From: Emcibacter sp.
GTDB lineage: Bacteria > Pseudomonadota > Alphaproteobacteria > Sphingomonadales > Emcibacteraceae
Assembly (NCBI GenBank): GCA_021741205.1
Contig: JAIOYI010000008.1
Span: 56,206 to 120,205, forward strand
Reading direction: 5' to 3'
Length of the DNA: 64,000 nucleotides
Part shown: piece by piece, positions 1 through 9,040 of the stretch
Layout: each line of letters opens with the position of its first letter
Numbering within the stretch: position 1 is the stretch's first letter
Translations under genes and position numbers: made by a program
Notes under the pieces: generated by a model
The model's database searches: none
What the model was told of the DNA's origin: nothing
Seen by the model: the letters and a program-made list of their open reading frames with translations, nothing else

Positions 1-53
1 TTATTATTGTCATTGAATATAACTTTCTTGAAATAATCGTTGAAAAATTGTCT

Positions 54-70
54 TAGCTTTTCTTAAGCTA
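54..70 (+). terminator. Weak hairpin, possible terminator of an upstream gene
   Basis: A 6-bp perfect stem (TAGCTT/AAGCTA) with a 5-nt loop is followed by TTTATT. It could end a transcript entering from the left, but the stem is AT-rich and the T-run is poor. No coding region is visible in positions 1-130. Confidence 0.25.
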
Positions 71-136
71 TTTATTGCAGATAATTCTTATCCGATCAAC
101 GTCTTAAAGTTTTCATGAGTAATATGTGAGTAAATA

Positions 137-166
137 TTGACTCTATCCATTTTAAGATTATTATAC
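137..166 (+). promoter_or_regulatory. Sigma-70-like promoter of the gcv operon
   Basis: A TTGACT -35 box at 137-142 and a TTATAC -10 box at 161-166 are separated by 18 nt (ATTATA one base earlier gives 17). Transcription would start near 173, just before the first glycine aptamer. This is motif matching only. Confidence 0.55.
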
Positions 167-180
167 GCAATTGCTTAACG

Positions 181-372
181 ACCCTGCGGGAGAGACTAGA
201 CATATTCAACTTTATGCTAGCGCCGAAGGAGCAACCGCCCCGGAAACTCTCAGGCAAAAAGGACCGCAGGACATTATAGCACTCTGGAAAGAGGATTATC
301 CATCATAATCCCACCGACGGCGTAAGTTGTGCTCGCACAATCAAATCTCTCAGGTATCCATGACAGAGGGGG
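181..372 (+). promoter_or_regulatory. Tandem glycine riboswitch
   Basis: Two glycine aptamers lie in tandem upstream of gcvT. The first (about 183-271) has a closing stem CCTGCGG/CCGCAGG and the conserved GGAGAGAC-like and CTCAGGCAAAAAGGACCG core. The second (about 281-370) has ACTCTGGAAAGAG, CCACCGACGG and ATCTCTCAGGTATCCATGAC, closed by CTCTG/CAGAG. This two-aptamer layout before gcvT is the classical activating glycine switch. A small hairpin GCACA/TGTGC at 380-394 follows and may belong to the expression platform. It would turn on glycine cleavage when glycine is abundant. Confidence 0.95.
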
Positions 373-420
373 CACCAAGGCACAGGTTTTGTGCTGAACG
401 TGTTTACTCTGGAGAGCTAT

Positions 421-1539
421 ATGTCCGCTGATACAAGCGAGTTATTAAAGACACCCCTTTTGACATTACATGAGGAATTAGGCGGGAAAATAGTTCCTTT
501 CGCGGGCTATGCTATGCCTGTGCAATTTCCTATGGGTGTGCTTAAGGAGCATATTCACACCCGGACGAAGGCCGGCCTTTTTGATGTGTCCCACATGGGA
601 CAAGTGGTGATCACGGGACCGAATGCCGACCGTTGGATCGAAACACTTGTTCCCGGAAATATTGTTGATCTGCCCCTTAACCATATCCGTTACAGCATGT
701 TCACCAATGACCAAGGCGGCATCCTTGATGATCTGATGATTACAAAACGGAAAAATGATTTGTTTCTGGTGGTCAATGCGGCCTGCAAAACCCAAGATAT
801 TGCCCATATGAAGCAACATCTCGCTAATGGCTTGACCTTAACCGAAATTACCAACCGAGCCCTTGTGGCCTTGCAAGGACCAAAGGCCGCAGAGATTTTG
901 GCGAAATTCTGTTCTGATGTTGATAAAATGGATTTTATGACTTATGCGGAAATGTCTATTCTTGGGGTCGACTGTTTTATCAGTCGTTCCGGCTATACAG
1001 GAGAGGACGGTTATGAGTTTTCAATACCCGCCGATCAGGCTGAACCTATTTGTCGCGCACTTCTTGCTGAAAATGACGTCGAGGCCATAGGTCTTGGCGC
1101 AAGAGACAGCCTGCGTCTTGAGGCGGGACTTTGCCTTTACGGCCATGATATCACGGAAAAAACCACGCCCCTTGAGGCATCTTTACTGTGGTCCATTGGC
1201 CAGCGTCGCCGCACAGAAGGCGGCTTTATAGGCGATAAAATCATTCTGGAACAGATTGCCACTAAAAATATAGCCCAAAAGCGTGTTGGAATTTTGCCCG
1301 ATGGGAAAGCCCCTGCCCGTGAGGGGACATCTATCACAGATAAACAGGGCCATGAAATTGGTGTCATCACCAGTGGCGGCTTTGGCCCAACATATGGCGG
1401 TCCCATTGCCATGGGTTATGTTAAACCTGAATTTTCAGCTCTTGATACAGAAATTTTTCTTTCCGTACGCGGAAAACAAATGCCTGCCCGTGTGGCCAAA
1501 ATGCCTTTTGTCCCACAAAATTATTACAGAAAAAATTAA
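421..1539 (+). CDS. gcvT: Aminomethyltransferase (glycine cleavage T protein)
   Basis: T protein moves the aminomethyl carbon from lipoyl-H protein to tetrahydrofolate, giving 5,10-methylene-THF and ammonia. The N-terminal folate-binding region has FAGYAMPVQF and FDVSHMGQ; the GILDDL motif around D103/D104 matches the folate-contacting Asp of the family. The C-terminal part has SGGFGPTYGGPIAMGYV. The frame is open from a GTG at 391, but that codon sits in the riboswitch 3' hairpin; ATG 421, preceded by GGAG six bases upstream, gives the usual family length of 373 aa. First gene of the gcv operon. Confidence 0.97.
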   Translation: MSADTSELLKTPLLTLHEELGGKIVPFAGYAMPVQFPMGVLKEHIHTRTKAGLFDVSHMGQVVITGPNADRWIETLVPGNIVDLPLNHIRYSMFTNDQGGILDDLMITKRKNDLFLVVNAACKTQDIAHMKQHLANGLTLTEITNRALVALQGPKAAEILAKFCSDVDKMDFMTYAEMSILGVDCFISRSGYTGEDGYEFSIPADQAEPICRALLAENDVEAIGLGARDSLRLEAGLCLYGHDITEKTTPLEASLLWSIGQRRRTEGGFIGDKIILEQIATKNIAQKRVGILPDGKAPAREGTSITDKQGHEIGVITSGGFGPTYGGPIAMGYVKPEFSALDTEIFLSVRGKQMPARVAKMPFVPQNYYRKN

Positions 1540-1568
1540 CATTAAACATAAACTATAGGTAGCACAAA

Positions 1569-1943
1569 ATGACAATTTATTATTCCGAAGAACATGAATG
1601 GGTTTCCGTCGAAGGCGATATTGGCACCATTGGAATCACAGATTACGCCCAAAATGCCTTAGGCGATATAGTCTTTGTTGAAGTTCCCGAAGTGGGTAGT
1701 GACCATGACAAGGGTGATGAAGTTGCCGTTGTCGAGTCCGTAAAAGCTGCGAGCGAGATATATGCCCCTATCGGTGGGGAAGTCATTGAAATCAATGAAA
1801 GTCTGGAATTCGAACCCGCAATGGTCAATGAGCATGCTGAATCAGATGCATGGTTCTATAAGATTAAAATAACTGATCTTGAAGAGCTTGATGACCTAAT
1901 GGATACCAAAGCATATAAGGCTTTTATTGCCAATCTAGATTAA
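1569..1943 (+). CDS. gcvH: Glycine cleavage system H protein
   Basis: Lipoyl carrier that shuttles the aminomethyl group between the P and T proteins and is reoxidised by lipoamide dehydrogenase, which is not encoded here. The 124-residue protein shows the family start (YYSEEHEWV) and the lipoylation motif VVESVKAASEIYAP, with K59 as the lipoyl lysine. The C-terminal MVNEHAESDAWFYKI block is typical. It lies 29 bp after gcvT and 29 bp before gcvPA in the same operon. Confidence 0.97.
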   Translation: MTIYYSEEHEWVSVEGDIGTIGITDYAQNALGDIVFVEVPEVGSDHDKGDEVAVVESVKAASEIYAPIGGEVIEINESLEFEPAMVNEHAESDAWFYKIKITDLEELDDLMDTKAYKAFIANLD

Positions 1944-1972
1944 TAAAAATTTTTACTAAAAGGTTTTAAACC

Positions 1973-3322
1973 ATGCGTTATCTTCCGCTTAGCCAATCTG
2001 ATCGTCATGAAATGCTTGCCACCATTGGCGTGTCACATATCAATGATCTTTTTAAGGATGTGCCAAAATCAGCCCTACTGAAAGAGCCTGTGGATTTACC
2101 AAACCACAAGTCAGAAATGGAGGTAGATAGAGAAATGAGAGCCTTGGCGGGAAAAAATATCCCCGCAGGGTCAGTGCCTTTTTTCTGTGGTGCGGGAGCT
2201 TATCGCCATTATGTCCCAAGTACTGTCGATCATTTAATTCAAAGGGGTGAATTTTTAACGGCCTATACCCCTTATCAGCCTGAAATTTCACAAGGGACCT
2301 TGCAGGCGCTTTATGAATTTCAAAGCCAAGTGGCTCAGATCACGGGTATGGAAGTGTCCAATGCCTCCATGTATGATGGTTCTACCGCCTGTGGAGAGGC
2401 TGTTCTTATGGCCCGCCGTGTCAGCCGCAAGAAAAAGGCCATTCTGTCTGGAAGTCTGCATCCTCAGTATATCGAAGTGGTTAAAACTGTTACAAAATTC
2501 ACCGATGATGTGGCGGTTTTTAATCCTGTTGATACCTATGCGGTTGATGATCTTATTGCTCAAATTGACGATGAGACCAGTTGTGTTGTGGTGCAAAATC
2601 CAGACTTCTTTGGCAATATACAGGATTTCTCTAAACTTGCTGAAGCCCTTCACGAAAAAAATGCCCTGTTGATTGTGGTTGTAACGGAAATTGTTTCTCT
2701 TGGCGCTGTGCGCTCGCCGGGTTCTATGGGGGCAGATATTGTGGTTGGTGAAGGACAAAGCATTGGCAATGGCCTAAGCTTTGGTGGTCCCTATGTGGGA
2801 TTATTCGCCACCCGCCAAAAATATGTTCGCACCATGCCAGGCCGCGTCTGTGGACAAACGGTGGATGCAGACGGAAAGCGTGGATTTGTCCTGACTCTTT
2901 CCACCCGTGAACAACATATAAGACGGGAAAAAGCCACCAGCAACATCTGCACCAATGCGGGGTTATGCACCCTTGCCTTTACCATCCACATGACCCTGCT
3001 CGGTGAAAAAGGGTTCCGTCATTTGGCGCACCTTAATCATGCCAAGGCTGTGATGTTGGCCGATAAGCTTTCTCATATTAAGGGTGTTAAAGTGCTTAAC
3101 AAAAGTTTTTTCAATGAATTTACCATTTCCTTGCCCATTGATGCTGCCTATGCCATTGAAAAGATGGCGGAAGCAAAAATTTTGGGCGGAGTTCCCTTAT
3201 CTCGTCTTTATCCCGATCATGAGAATTTGAAAAACCAAATGTTGGTTGCGGTCACAGAAACCGTAACCGAGGCCGATATGGACCTGTTTGTCAGCGAATT
3301 AAAGGAGTGGGTAAAATGTTAA
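1973..3322 (+). CDS. gcvPA: Glycine dehydrogenase (decarboxylating) subunit 1
   Basis: N-terminal half of the split P protein; with GcvPB it forms the PLP enzyme that decarboxylates glycine and loads H protein. The 449-residue length and blocks such as FFCGAGAYRHYVP, SNASMYDGSTA and KATSNICTNAGL match the family. PLP is carried by the partner subunit, so no Schiff-base lysine is expected here. The stop codon overlaps the gcvPB start by 7 bp, which suggests coupled translation and equal subunit production. Confidence 0.96.
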   Translation: MRYLPLSQSDRHEMLATIGVSHINDLFKDVPKSALLKEPVDLPNHKSEMEVDREMRALAGKNIPAGSVPFFCGAGAYRHYVPSTVDHLIQRGEFLTAYTPYQPEISQGTLQALYEFQSQVAQITGMEVSNASMYDGSTACGEAVLMARRVSRKKKAILSGSLHPQYIEVVKTVTKFTDDVAVFNPVDTYAVDDLIAQIDDETSCVVVQNPDFFGNIQDFSKLAEALHEKNALLIVVVTEIVSLGAVRSPGSMGADIVVGEGQSIGNGLSFGGPYVGLFATRQKYVRTMPGRVCGQTVDADGKRGFVLTLSTREQHIRREKATSNICTNAGLCTLAFTIHMTLLGEKGFRHLAHLNHAKAVMLADKLSHIKGVKVLNKSFFNEFTISLPIDAAYAIEKMAEAKILGGVPLSRLYPDHENLKNQMLVAVTETVTEADMDLFVSELKEWVKC

Positions 3323-4875
3323 ATAATCAAGGCCGTCAAACAGACGTTGGCACCGCGTCCCAACAAACGTCCAACAATTTCACCACCCATAGCGGCAACC
3401 GAGGCTTAGAGCAGGATGAACTGCTTATTTATGAAATTGGTGACACCAAACGCACGGGCGTTGATTTGGAAGAAGTTTGGGATTTTGAACCACGCTTAGG
3501 CGGGGTGACACGGGATAATGAAATTGGCCTTGCGGGCCTTACAGAACCCGAAACCATGCGTCATTATACCCGCCTTAGCCGAAAAAATTACGCCATTGAT
3601 ATGGGACTTTATCCTTTGGGGTCCTGTACCATGAAGCATAATCCACGTCTTAATGAAAAGGTGGCTCGTCTTCCAGGTCTTGGTGATATTCATCCCTTAC
3701 AACCCATCTCAACCGTGCAAGGTGCCTTGGAAGTGATGGATAATCTTGCCCATTGGTTAAAAACTTTGACGGGTATGCCCGCCGTTGCCATGTCCCCCAA
3801 AGCGGGTGCTCATGGTGAATTATGCGGCCTTATGGCCATAAGGGCGGCCCTAGATAAGCGGGGGGAAAATCGTTCTATCATTCTTGCCCCAGAATCAGCC
3901 CATGGTACAAATCCCGCAACGGCAACACTTTGTGGCTATAAGGTTAAATCCATTCCCGCAAACAAACAGGGACGTGTTGATTTGGATGCCTTAAAATCTG
4001 CACTGACCCCTGATGTGGCCGCTATAATGCTCACCAACCCCAATACATGTGGTCTGTTTGAACGGGATATCATTGAGATAGCAAAGGCCGTTCATTCTAT
4101 TGGCGGCTATTTTTACTGTGACGGGGCAAATTTTAACGCCATCGTTGGCAAAGTGCGCCCAGGAGATCTGGGGGTTGATGCTATGCATATCAATCTTCAT
4201 AAGACATTTTCCACACCCCACGGCGGCGGCGGGCCCGGGGCCGGACCCGTTGTTTTATCCAAAGCCTTAGAACCCTTTGCACCTGTGCCTTATGTTATTC
4301 ATGGTGATCATGGTTTTGAGCTTGTGGAGCATATCTCAGATAAGGGTGACAGCAAAGATAGTTTTGGGCGCATGACCGCCTTTCATGGTCAAATGGGTAT
4401 GAATATTCGGGCGTTAGCTTTTATGATGTCCCACGGCGCAGATGGTCTTGCCCGTGTGGCCGAGGACAGCGTCCTCAATGCCAATTATATTCTGGCCTCT
4501 CTCAAGGATGTTATGACCGCAAGCTTTGAAGGCCCTTGTATGCATGAATGTCTGTTTGATGACAGGTTTTTACATGGCACGGGCGTTGCAACCCTTGATT
4601 TTGCCAAGGCAATGATTGATGAGGGGTATCATCCCATGACAATGTATTTCCCTCTTGTGGTTCATGGTGCTATGCTGATTGAACCCACAGAGAGCGAAAG
4701 CAAACAATCCGTTGATCAGTTTATCGGAAGCTTGCGTCATCTGGTGACAGAGGCAAAGGCTGGCAACAAGGAATTGTTTAGCGGTGCACCCTATCTTGCC
4801 CCTCTAAGACGGCTTGATGAGACACTGGCGGCACGAAGCCCCATATTACGATGGAGCAAACCTGAAAACGAGTGA
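3316..4875 (+). CDS. gcvPB: Glycine dehydrogenase (decarboxylating) subunit 2
   Basis: C-terminal half of the split P protein, carrying the cofactor. The PLP lysine is K296 in NLHKTFSTPHGGGGPG; the aspartate preceding it in FYCDGANFNAIVG is also typical. I start the gene at ATG 3316, eight bases after AGGAG, rather than at GTG 3307 inside the ribosome site; this gives 519 aa. About 55 N-terminal residues before the first conserved block are rich in Gln, Asn and Thr and look poorly conserved. The next gene begins only 5 bp downstream. Confidence 0.96.
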   Translation: MLNNQGRQTDVGTASQQTSNNFTTHSGNRGLEQDELLIYEIGDTKRTGVDLEEVWDFEPRLGGVTRDNEIGLAGLTEPETMRHYTRLSRKNYAIDMGLYPLGSCTMKHNPRLNEKVARLPGLGDIHPLQPISTVQGALEVMDNLAHWLKTLTGMPAVAMSPKAGAHGELCGLMAIRAALDKRGENRSIILAPESAHGTNPATATLCGYKVKSIPANKQGRVDLDALKSALTPDVAAIMLTNPNTCGLFERDIIEIAKAVHSIGGYFYCDGANFNAIVGKVRPGDLGVDAMHINLHKTFSTPHGGGGPGAGPVVLSKALEPFAPVPYVIHGDHGFELVEHISDKGDSKDSFGRMTAFHGQMGMNIRALAFMMSHGADGLARVAEDSVLNANYILASLKDVMTASFEGPCMHECLFDDRFLHGTGVATLDFAKAMIDEGYHPMTMYFPLVVHGAMLIEPTESESKQSVDQFIGSLRHLVTEAKAGNKELFSGAPYLAPLRRLDETLAARSPILRWSKPENE

Positions 4876-4880
4876 GATAA

Positions 4881-6107
4881 ATGAATAAATTGCTGAAAAC
4901 CTTAGGCGCAACATTATTCTTTGCAGTTGTCATATTTGGTATTGTTGTCGCCGCAAATCTAGAGCAGGCCAACAGACTTTATGGGACAATGACGCTATTT
5001 CATAAAGAAAATATTGTTCATAATTTTTCTCATATGAATGATATTTTTCTGTCTAAGCCCATCAAACATTCTGGCACCCCCTTTAATTTCGGCCATGCTC
5101 CAAAGAATTTACCCGAAAGTTTCACCTATAAAGGACAACCAATAAAGACCGCCGATTTCTTGGCACGCAGGTCAACGACGGCCTTACTTGTTATTAAAGA
5201 TGATAATATTGCCTTCGAAAATTATTACCAAGGAACGGGCGAAAATGATCTTCGGATTTCTTGGTCGGTGGGCAAATCCTTTACCGTGACTTTGTTTGGG
5301 ATTTTGGTTGATAAGGGGCTCATCGACATCAATGTCCCTATTGAGCATTATCTACCTGAAATGAAAGATAGTGGCTATGAAGGCGTGCCGGTTCGAGATG
5401 TTTTGCAAATGTCATCGGGGGTGAAATGGAATGAGGATTACGGTGATTTCTATTCGGACATCAATCATATGGGTCGTATCTTGGCCATTGGCGGTTCGCT
5501 CGACGAATTTACCGCAACTTTGACCCACGAAAAACCCTCAGGCCAAGAATTTCATTATGTTTCCATGGATACCCATATTATTGGCATGATTGTCCGCCGT
5601 GTGGCTGGCACAGACCTTGTAACCCAAATCGAAAAAAATCTTTGGTCAAAAATTGGTATGGAATCCGATGCCTATTGGATTACTGATTCAGAGGGCGCTG
5701 AATTTGCCTTGGGCGGGCTTAACGTGCGAACCCGCGACTTTGCAAGATTTGGCCGCCTATATCTTCATAACGGCAACTGGGAAGGGGAACAGATTGTCTC
5801 ATCCCAATGGATAAAAGCCGTAACAACCCCCTATTCAGAACATAACAAATCCCAATCCGATAAGTTTGGTTATGGGTTTCAATGGTGGATCGGCCCCGAC
5901 GCCAGACCTGGCGAATTTATGGCCGTTGGGGTCTATGGTCAATTTATTTATATCAATCAGCCAGAAAATATCATCATTGTCAAAAATTCAGCAGACATAA
6001 ATTTTATGGATAAAATTGACTCAAAACATGAATCTATTACATTTTTCAGAGCGATAACGGATAAGATACATAAGGATGTTATGGTAAATAAGATAACAAC
6101 CCACTAG
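4881..6107 (+). CDS. Membrane-anchored serine hydrolase, beta-lactamase (class C) family
   Basis: A 408-residue serine hydrolase of the beta-lactamase/DD-peptidase superfamily. An N-terminal hydrophobic helix (about residues 5-26) should act as an export signal or anchor, placing the domain in the periplasm. The active-site motifs are S129-V-G-K132 (SxxK) and Y227-V-S229 (YxS/N); the C-terminal region has GYGFQWWIGPD and the VYGQFIYI strand seen in 6-aminohexanoate-dimer-hydrolase-like members. The substrate cannot be told from sequence. It follows gcvPB by 5 bp on the same strand, so it may be transcribed with the gcv operon, an odd partnership. Confidence 0.85.
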   Translation: MNKLLKTLGATLFFAVVIFGIVVAANLEQANRLYGTMTLFHKENIVHNFSHMNDIFLSKPIKHSGTPFNFGHAPKNLPESFTYKGQPIKTADFLARRSTTALLVIKDDNIAFENYYQGTGENDLRISWSVGKSFTVTLFGILVDKGLIDINVPIEHYLPEMKDSGYEGVPVRDVLQMSSGVKWNEDYGDFYSDINHMGRILAIGGSLDEFTATLTHEKPSGQEFHYVSMDTHIIGMIVRRVAGTDLVTQIEKNLWSKIGMESDAYWITDSEGAEFALGGLNVRTRDFARFGRLYLHNGNWEGEQIVSSQWIKAVTTPYSEHNKSQSDKFGYGFQWWIGPDARPGEFMAVGVYGQFIYINQPENIIIVKNSADINFMDKIDSKHESITFFRAITDKIHKDVMVNKITTH

Positions 6108-6112
6108 ACTGA

Positions 6113-6433
6113 TTAACCCTCTGCTTCAATCAATCTAGTAATGCCCTCAATTCTTTTTATGGTGTGAGCAATTGTTTCAGAAAGATGATTGGTTTCATCC
6201 TGCGTTTCTTTTTGAGCCATGGGCTTGCCGTCCCGCGCCTCATCCAATTCGTCAGCCAACAAAATAGCCGTCATCAGCATAAGCCGAATATCAGAAACCG
6301 ACCCCGTCGCTTTTGAAATCTCGCTCGCTTTATCAATCACATATTCCGCAAGCTTTTCCAGACGAGCCTCTCCCCCGCCCTGACAGGCGAGTTGATAGTC
6401 CCGATTGTTAAATTTAACAGTAACATTTGCCAT
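6113..6433 (-). CDS. zapA: Cell division protein ZapA
   Basis: ZapA binds FtsZ and bundles Z-ring filaments. The 106-residue protein begins with the ZapA fold (VTVKFNNRDYQLAC), continues with LEKLAEYVIDKASEI, and has the helix SDIRLMLMTAILLADELDEA. The remaining C-terminal part should form the dimer coiled coil. It lies 23 bp downstream of the DUF4164 gene. The serine hydrolase ends 5 bp away in convergent orientation, so the 6S RNA often found after zapA has no room here. Confidence 0.93.
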   Translation of the reverse strand: MANVTVKFNNRDYQLACQGGGEARLEKLAEYVIDKASEISKATGSVSDIRLMLMTAILLADELDEARDGKPMAQKETQDETNHLSETIAHTIKRIEGITRLIEAEG

Positions 6434-6456
6434 ATTTTTTTTCGCTATCTAATAAT

Positions 6457-6795
6457 TTAGTGAAGACTTTTTTGGGCTATGATTTGGTCAATATCATGAA
6501 TCGTTGTTTCCAATGCCTTTTCAGCCGATTCGTTTATTTTTTCCAATTTTTTGTATTTTTTCTCTAACGCTTCATATCCCGTCTTCAGAGCGATACAATG
6601 TTTTTTCATTTCTTCCGCATCTCGACTGAGCTGCTTATTTTTATTTTCAAGCTCTTCCATATAGCTCGCCTGCTCCGCGGAAATAGGTTCTGTTTTCTTT
6701 TTTTGATCTAATATGGCACGTTCCAAACGAATCAAGGCCTCTTCAACGGCGGCATTGGCATTCTGAGCGGTAAGGCTATTATCATTTTGCGGCAT
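6457..6795 (-). CDS. DUF4164-type coiled-coil protein upstream of zapA
   Basis: A 112-residue, highly charged alpha-helical protein with a long predicted coiled coil (about residues 15-105), repeated Glu/Lys heptads and no membrane segment. Short proteins of this kind (DUF4164) sit directly before zapA in many alphaproteobacteria. A role at the Z-ring similar to ZapB is an inference from that neighbourhood, not from a recognised motif. It diverges from tkt across a 233-bp region. Confidence 0.75.
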   Translation of the reverse strand: MPQNDNSLTAQNANAAVEEALIRLERAILDQKKKTEPISAEQASYMEELENKNKQLSRDAEEMKKHCIALKTGYEALEKKYKKLEKINESAEKALETTIHDIDQIIAQKSLH

Positions 6796-7028
6796 TATAG
6801 TCCTGCTTCTTTTGGCATATGAGTTAGATTATTTTAAGACGATATCTTTGCGCTCTATTGTTGCAAAAAAAACACCCTATGAGAAGTCCAAAAATGAAAA
6901 TCTATTCGAAAGCTTTTGTTTCGTCAAAAAAACCTATAAGCGGGTTGACGTATGAGACACAAATGTTCATTGTGCGCCATAAATAGAGTATTTTATGATC
7001 AATCTTTAATATAGTCGGTAATATTAAT

Positions 7029-9002
7029 ATGACAATTTCACAAACCAAAATGGCCAATGCAATTCGTGCCCTGTCTATGGATGCGGTACAGGCTGCAAAT
7101 TCTGGACATCCCGGCATGCCTATGGGCATGGCTGATGTGGCAACTGTTCTTTTCACCAAACATCTGAAATATGATCCCACATGGCCAGAATGGCCAGATC
7201 GTGACAGATTTATTTTGTCAGCAGGTCATGGCTCGATGTTGTTATATTCGCTGTTATATCTTTGTGGTTATGAACGTCCTACCATTGATGACATTAAAAA
7301 TTTTCGTCAGCTGCATCAGCCCTGTGCTGGTCACCCTGAAGTAAACGAACTGGCGGGCGTTGAAATGACAACAGGTCCACTAGGTCAAGGACTTGCCACA
7401 TCGGTTGGTTTTGCTCTGGCTGAAAGATTATCAAATACCCGTATGGGAAATATCATTGATCATCATACCTATGTTATTTGCGGCGATGGTTGCCTTATGG
7501 AAGGTATCAGCCATGAAGCCATTTCCATGGCAGGTCATTTAAAGCTCGGCAAGATGATTGTTCTGTGGGACGATAATCAAATCTGTATTGATGGCAGCAC
7601 AAGTGACACCGTATCCGATGATCAAATAATGCGCTTTACGGCATCTGGTTGGCATGTTCAGGCAATTAATGGTCATGACATGGAAGAAGTTGATGCCGCC
7701 ATAACAGCCGCCAAAAATGATGACCGTCCCTCTATGATTGCTTGCCGAACGACTATTGGATTTGGTGCCCCCTCAAAACAAGGAACTTCAAGCGTCCACG
7801 GCGCACCTTTGGGAGCTGATGAAATTATTGCGGCTCGTAGATTTCTTGACTGGCCTTACCCAGCCTTTGAAATTCCAAAAGATATTCTTGTGGCATGGCG
7901 CAAAGCGGGAGCTCGGTCTCAAAATTTGGCCGCCCAATGGAAAACAGATTTTGAGAAATTAGACAATGGCCTTAAAAATGACTTTAACCGTCGTCTAAAC
8001 AAGGAATTGCCCGAGAATCTAGAAGACGCTATTAATGATTTCAAAAAACACCATGCAGAAAACCCTGTAAAGGTTGCCACTCGTAAGGCCTCTGAACTTA
8101 CCCTTGGGGTTATTAATCCCATTGTAACGGAAACCATTGGTGGCTCCGCGGATTTAACAGGCTCCAACAACACAAAAACCAAGGATCAATCCCCCATCGC
8201 AACCAATGATTTTTCAGGTCGTTATATGTATTATGGAGTGCGGGAATTTGGCATGGCAGCCGTTATGAACGGTCTTACTCTCCACGGCGAGTATGTGCCC
8301 TACGGCGGAACCTTTATGGTCTTTACGGATTATTGTCGTTCTGCTATTCGCCTAAGCGCCCTTATGGAGCAACGGGTGATCTATGTCATGACCCATGACA
8401 GTATTGGTCTTGGCGAAGATGGTCCAACTCATCAACCGGTTGAACATTTGATGAGCTTGCGAGCCATGCCCAATGTTGCGGTCTATCGCCCTGCTGATGT
8501 CGTGGAAACTGCGGAAAGCTGGCTTTGTGCTCTGCAAGATACAAAACGACCCAGTATCTTGGCTCTTACCCGTCAAAATCTTACACCTGTTCGTTTGACC
8601 CACACCACGGAAAATATGGTGGCCAAGGGCGGTTATGAATTGCGCCCTGCAAATGGTGAGGCCATAGTCACCATCATTGCCACAGGCTCAGAAATTGAAA
8701 TTGCTATAAAGGCGCAGGAAACATTACAGGCCGAAGGCATAGCAACCCGTGTGGTTTCTATGCCATCCACGGATATTTTCGATGAACAGACGACAGACTA
8801 TAAAAACAAGATTCTGGGAAATACCAAAATTAATGTCTCCATTGAGGCTGGCATAAAATTCGGTTGGGAACGCTATGTGGGTCGTGATGGCATCATTATT
8901 GGCATGGATAGCTTTGGAGCATCCGCACCAGCAGAAGATCTTTATAAATATTTCGGAATTACCGCTGAGGCAGTTGTCACAGCTGTTAAAAAAAAGCTAT
9001 AA
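7029..9002 (+). CDS. tkt: Transketolase
   Basis: Thiamine-diphosphate enzyme of the pentose phosphate pathway that moves two-carbon ketol units between sugar phosphates. The 657-residue protein has all family blocks: AANSGHPGMPMG at the start, the ThDP motif beginning GDGCLMEG and ending in DDNQI, HDSIGLGEDGPTHQPVEH in the pyrimidine-binding domain, and the C-terminal domain ending near GMDSFGASAPAEDLYKYFG. A TTGACG element at 6945 and an imperfect palindrome at 6957-6975 lie upstream but no convincing -10 box was found. First gene of a tkt-gap-pgk-thiE-GNAT run. Confidence 0.97.
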   Translation: MTISQTKMANAIRALSMDAVQAANSGHPGMPMGMADVATVLFTKHLKYDPTWPEWPDRDRFILSAGHGSMLLYSLLYLCGYERPTIDDIKNFRQLHQPCAGHPEVNELAGVEMTTGPLGQGLATSVGFALAERLSNTRMGNIIDHHTYVICGDGCLMEGISHEAISMAGHLKLGKMIVLWDDNQICIDGSTSDTVSDDQIMRFTASGWHVQAINGHDMEEVDAAITAAKNDDRPSMIACRTTIGFGAPSKQGTSSVHGAPLGADEIIAARRFLDWPYPAFEIPKDILVAWRKAGARSQNLAAQWKTDFEKLDNGLKNDFNRRLNKELPENLEDAINDFKKHHAENPVKVATRKASELTLGVINPIVTETIGGSADLTGSNNTKTKDQSPIATNDFSGRYMYYGVREFGMAAVMNGLTLHGEYVPYGGTFMVFTDYCRSAIRLSALMEQRVIYVMTHDSIGLGEDGPTHQPVEHLMSLRAMPNVAVYRPADVVETAESWLCALQDTKRPSILALTRQNLTPVRLTHTTENMVAKGGYELRPANGEAIVTIIATGSEIEIAIKAQETLQAEGIATRVVSMPSTDIFDEQTTDYKNKILGNTKINVSIEAGIKFGWERYVGRDGIIIGMDSFGASAPAEDLYKYFGITAEAVVTAVKKKL

Positions 9003-9040
9003 GCAGATAAACTTAATTTAATAAAACGGAGAATACACTC

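Noticed and set aside
391..420. GTG-initiated N-terminal extension of gcvT
   Set aside because: It lies in the riboswitch 3' hairpin, has no ribosome site and lengthens the protein beyond the family; ATG 421 fits better.
2288..2758. 156-codon antisense frame inside gcvPA
   Set aside because: It is a shadow of a strongly conserved gene; the translation has no recognisable domain or ribosome site.
6107..6113. 6S RNA expected downstream of zapA
   Set aside because: Only 5 bp separate zapA from the convergent serine hydrolase, so there is no space for it here.
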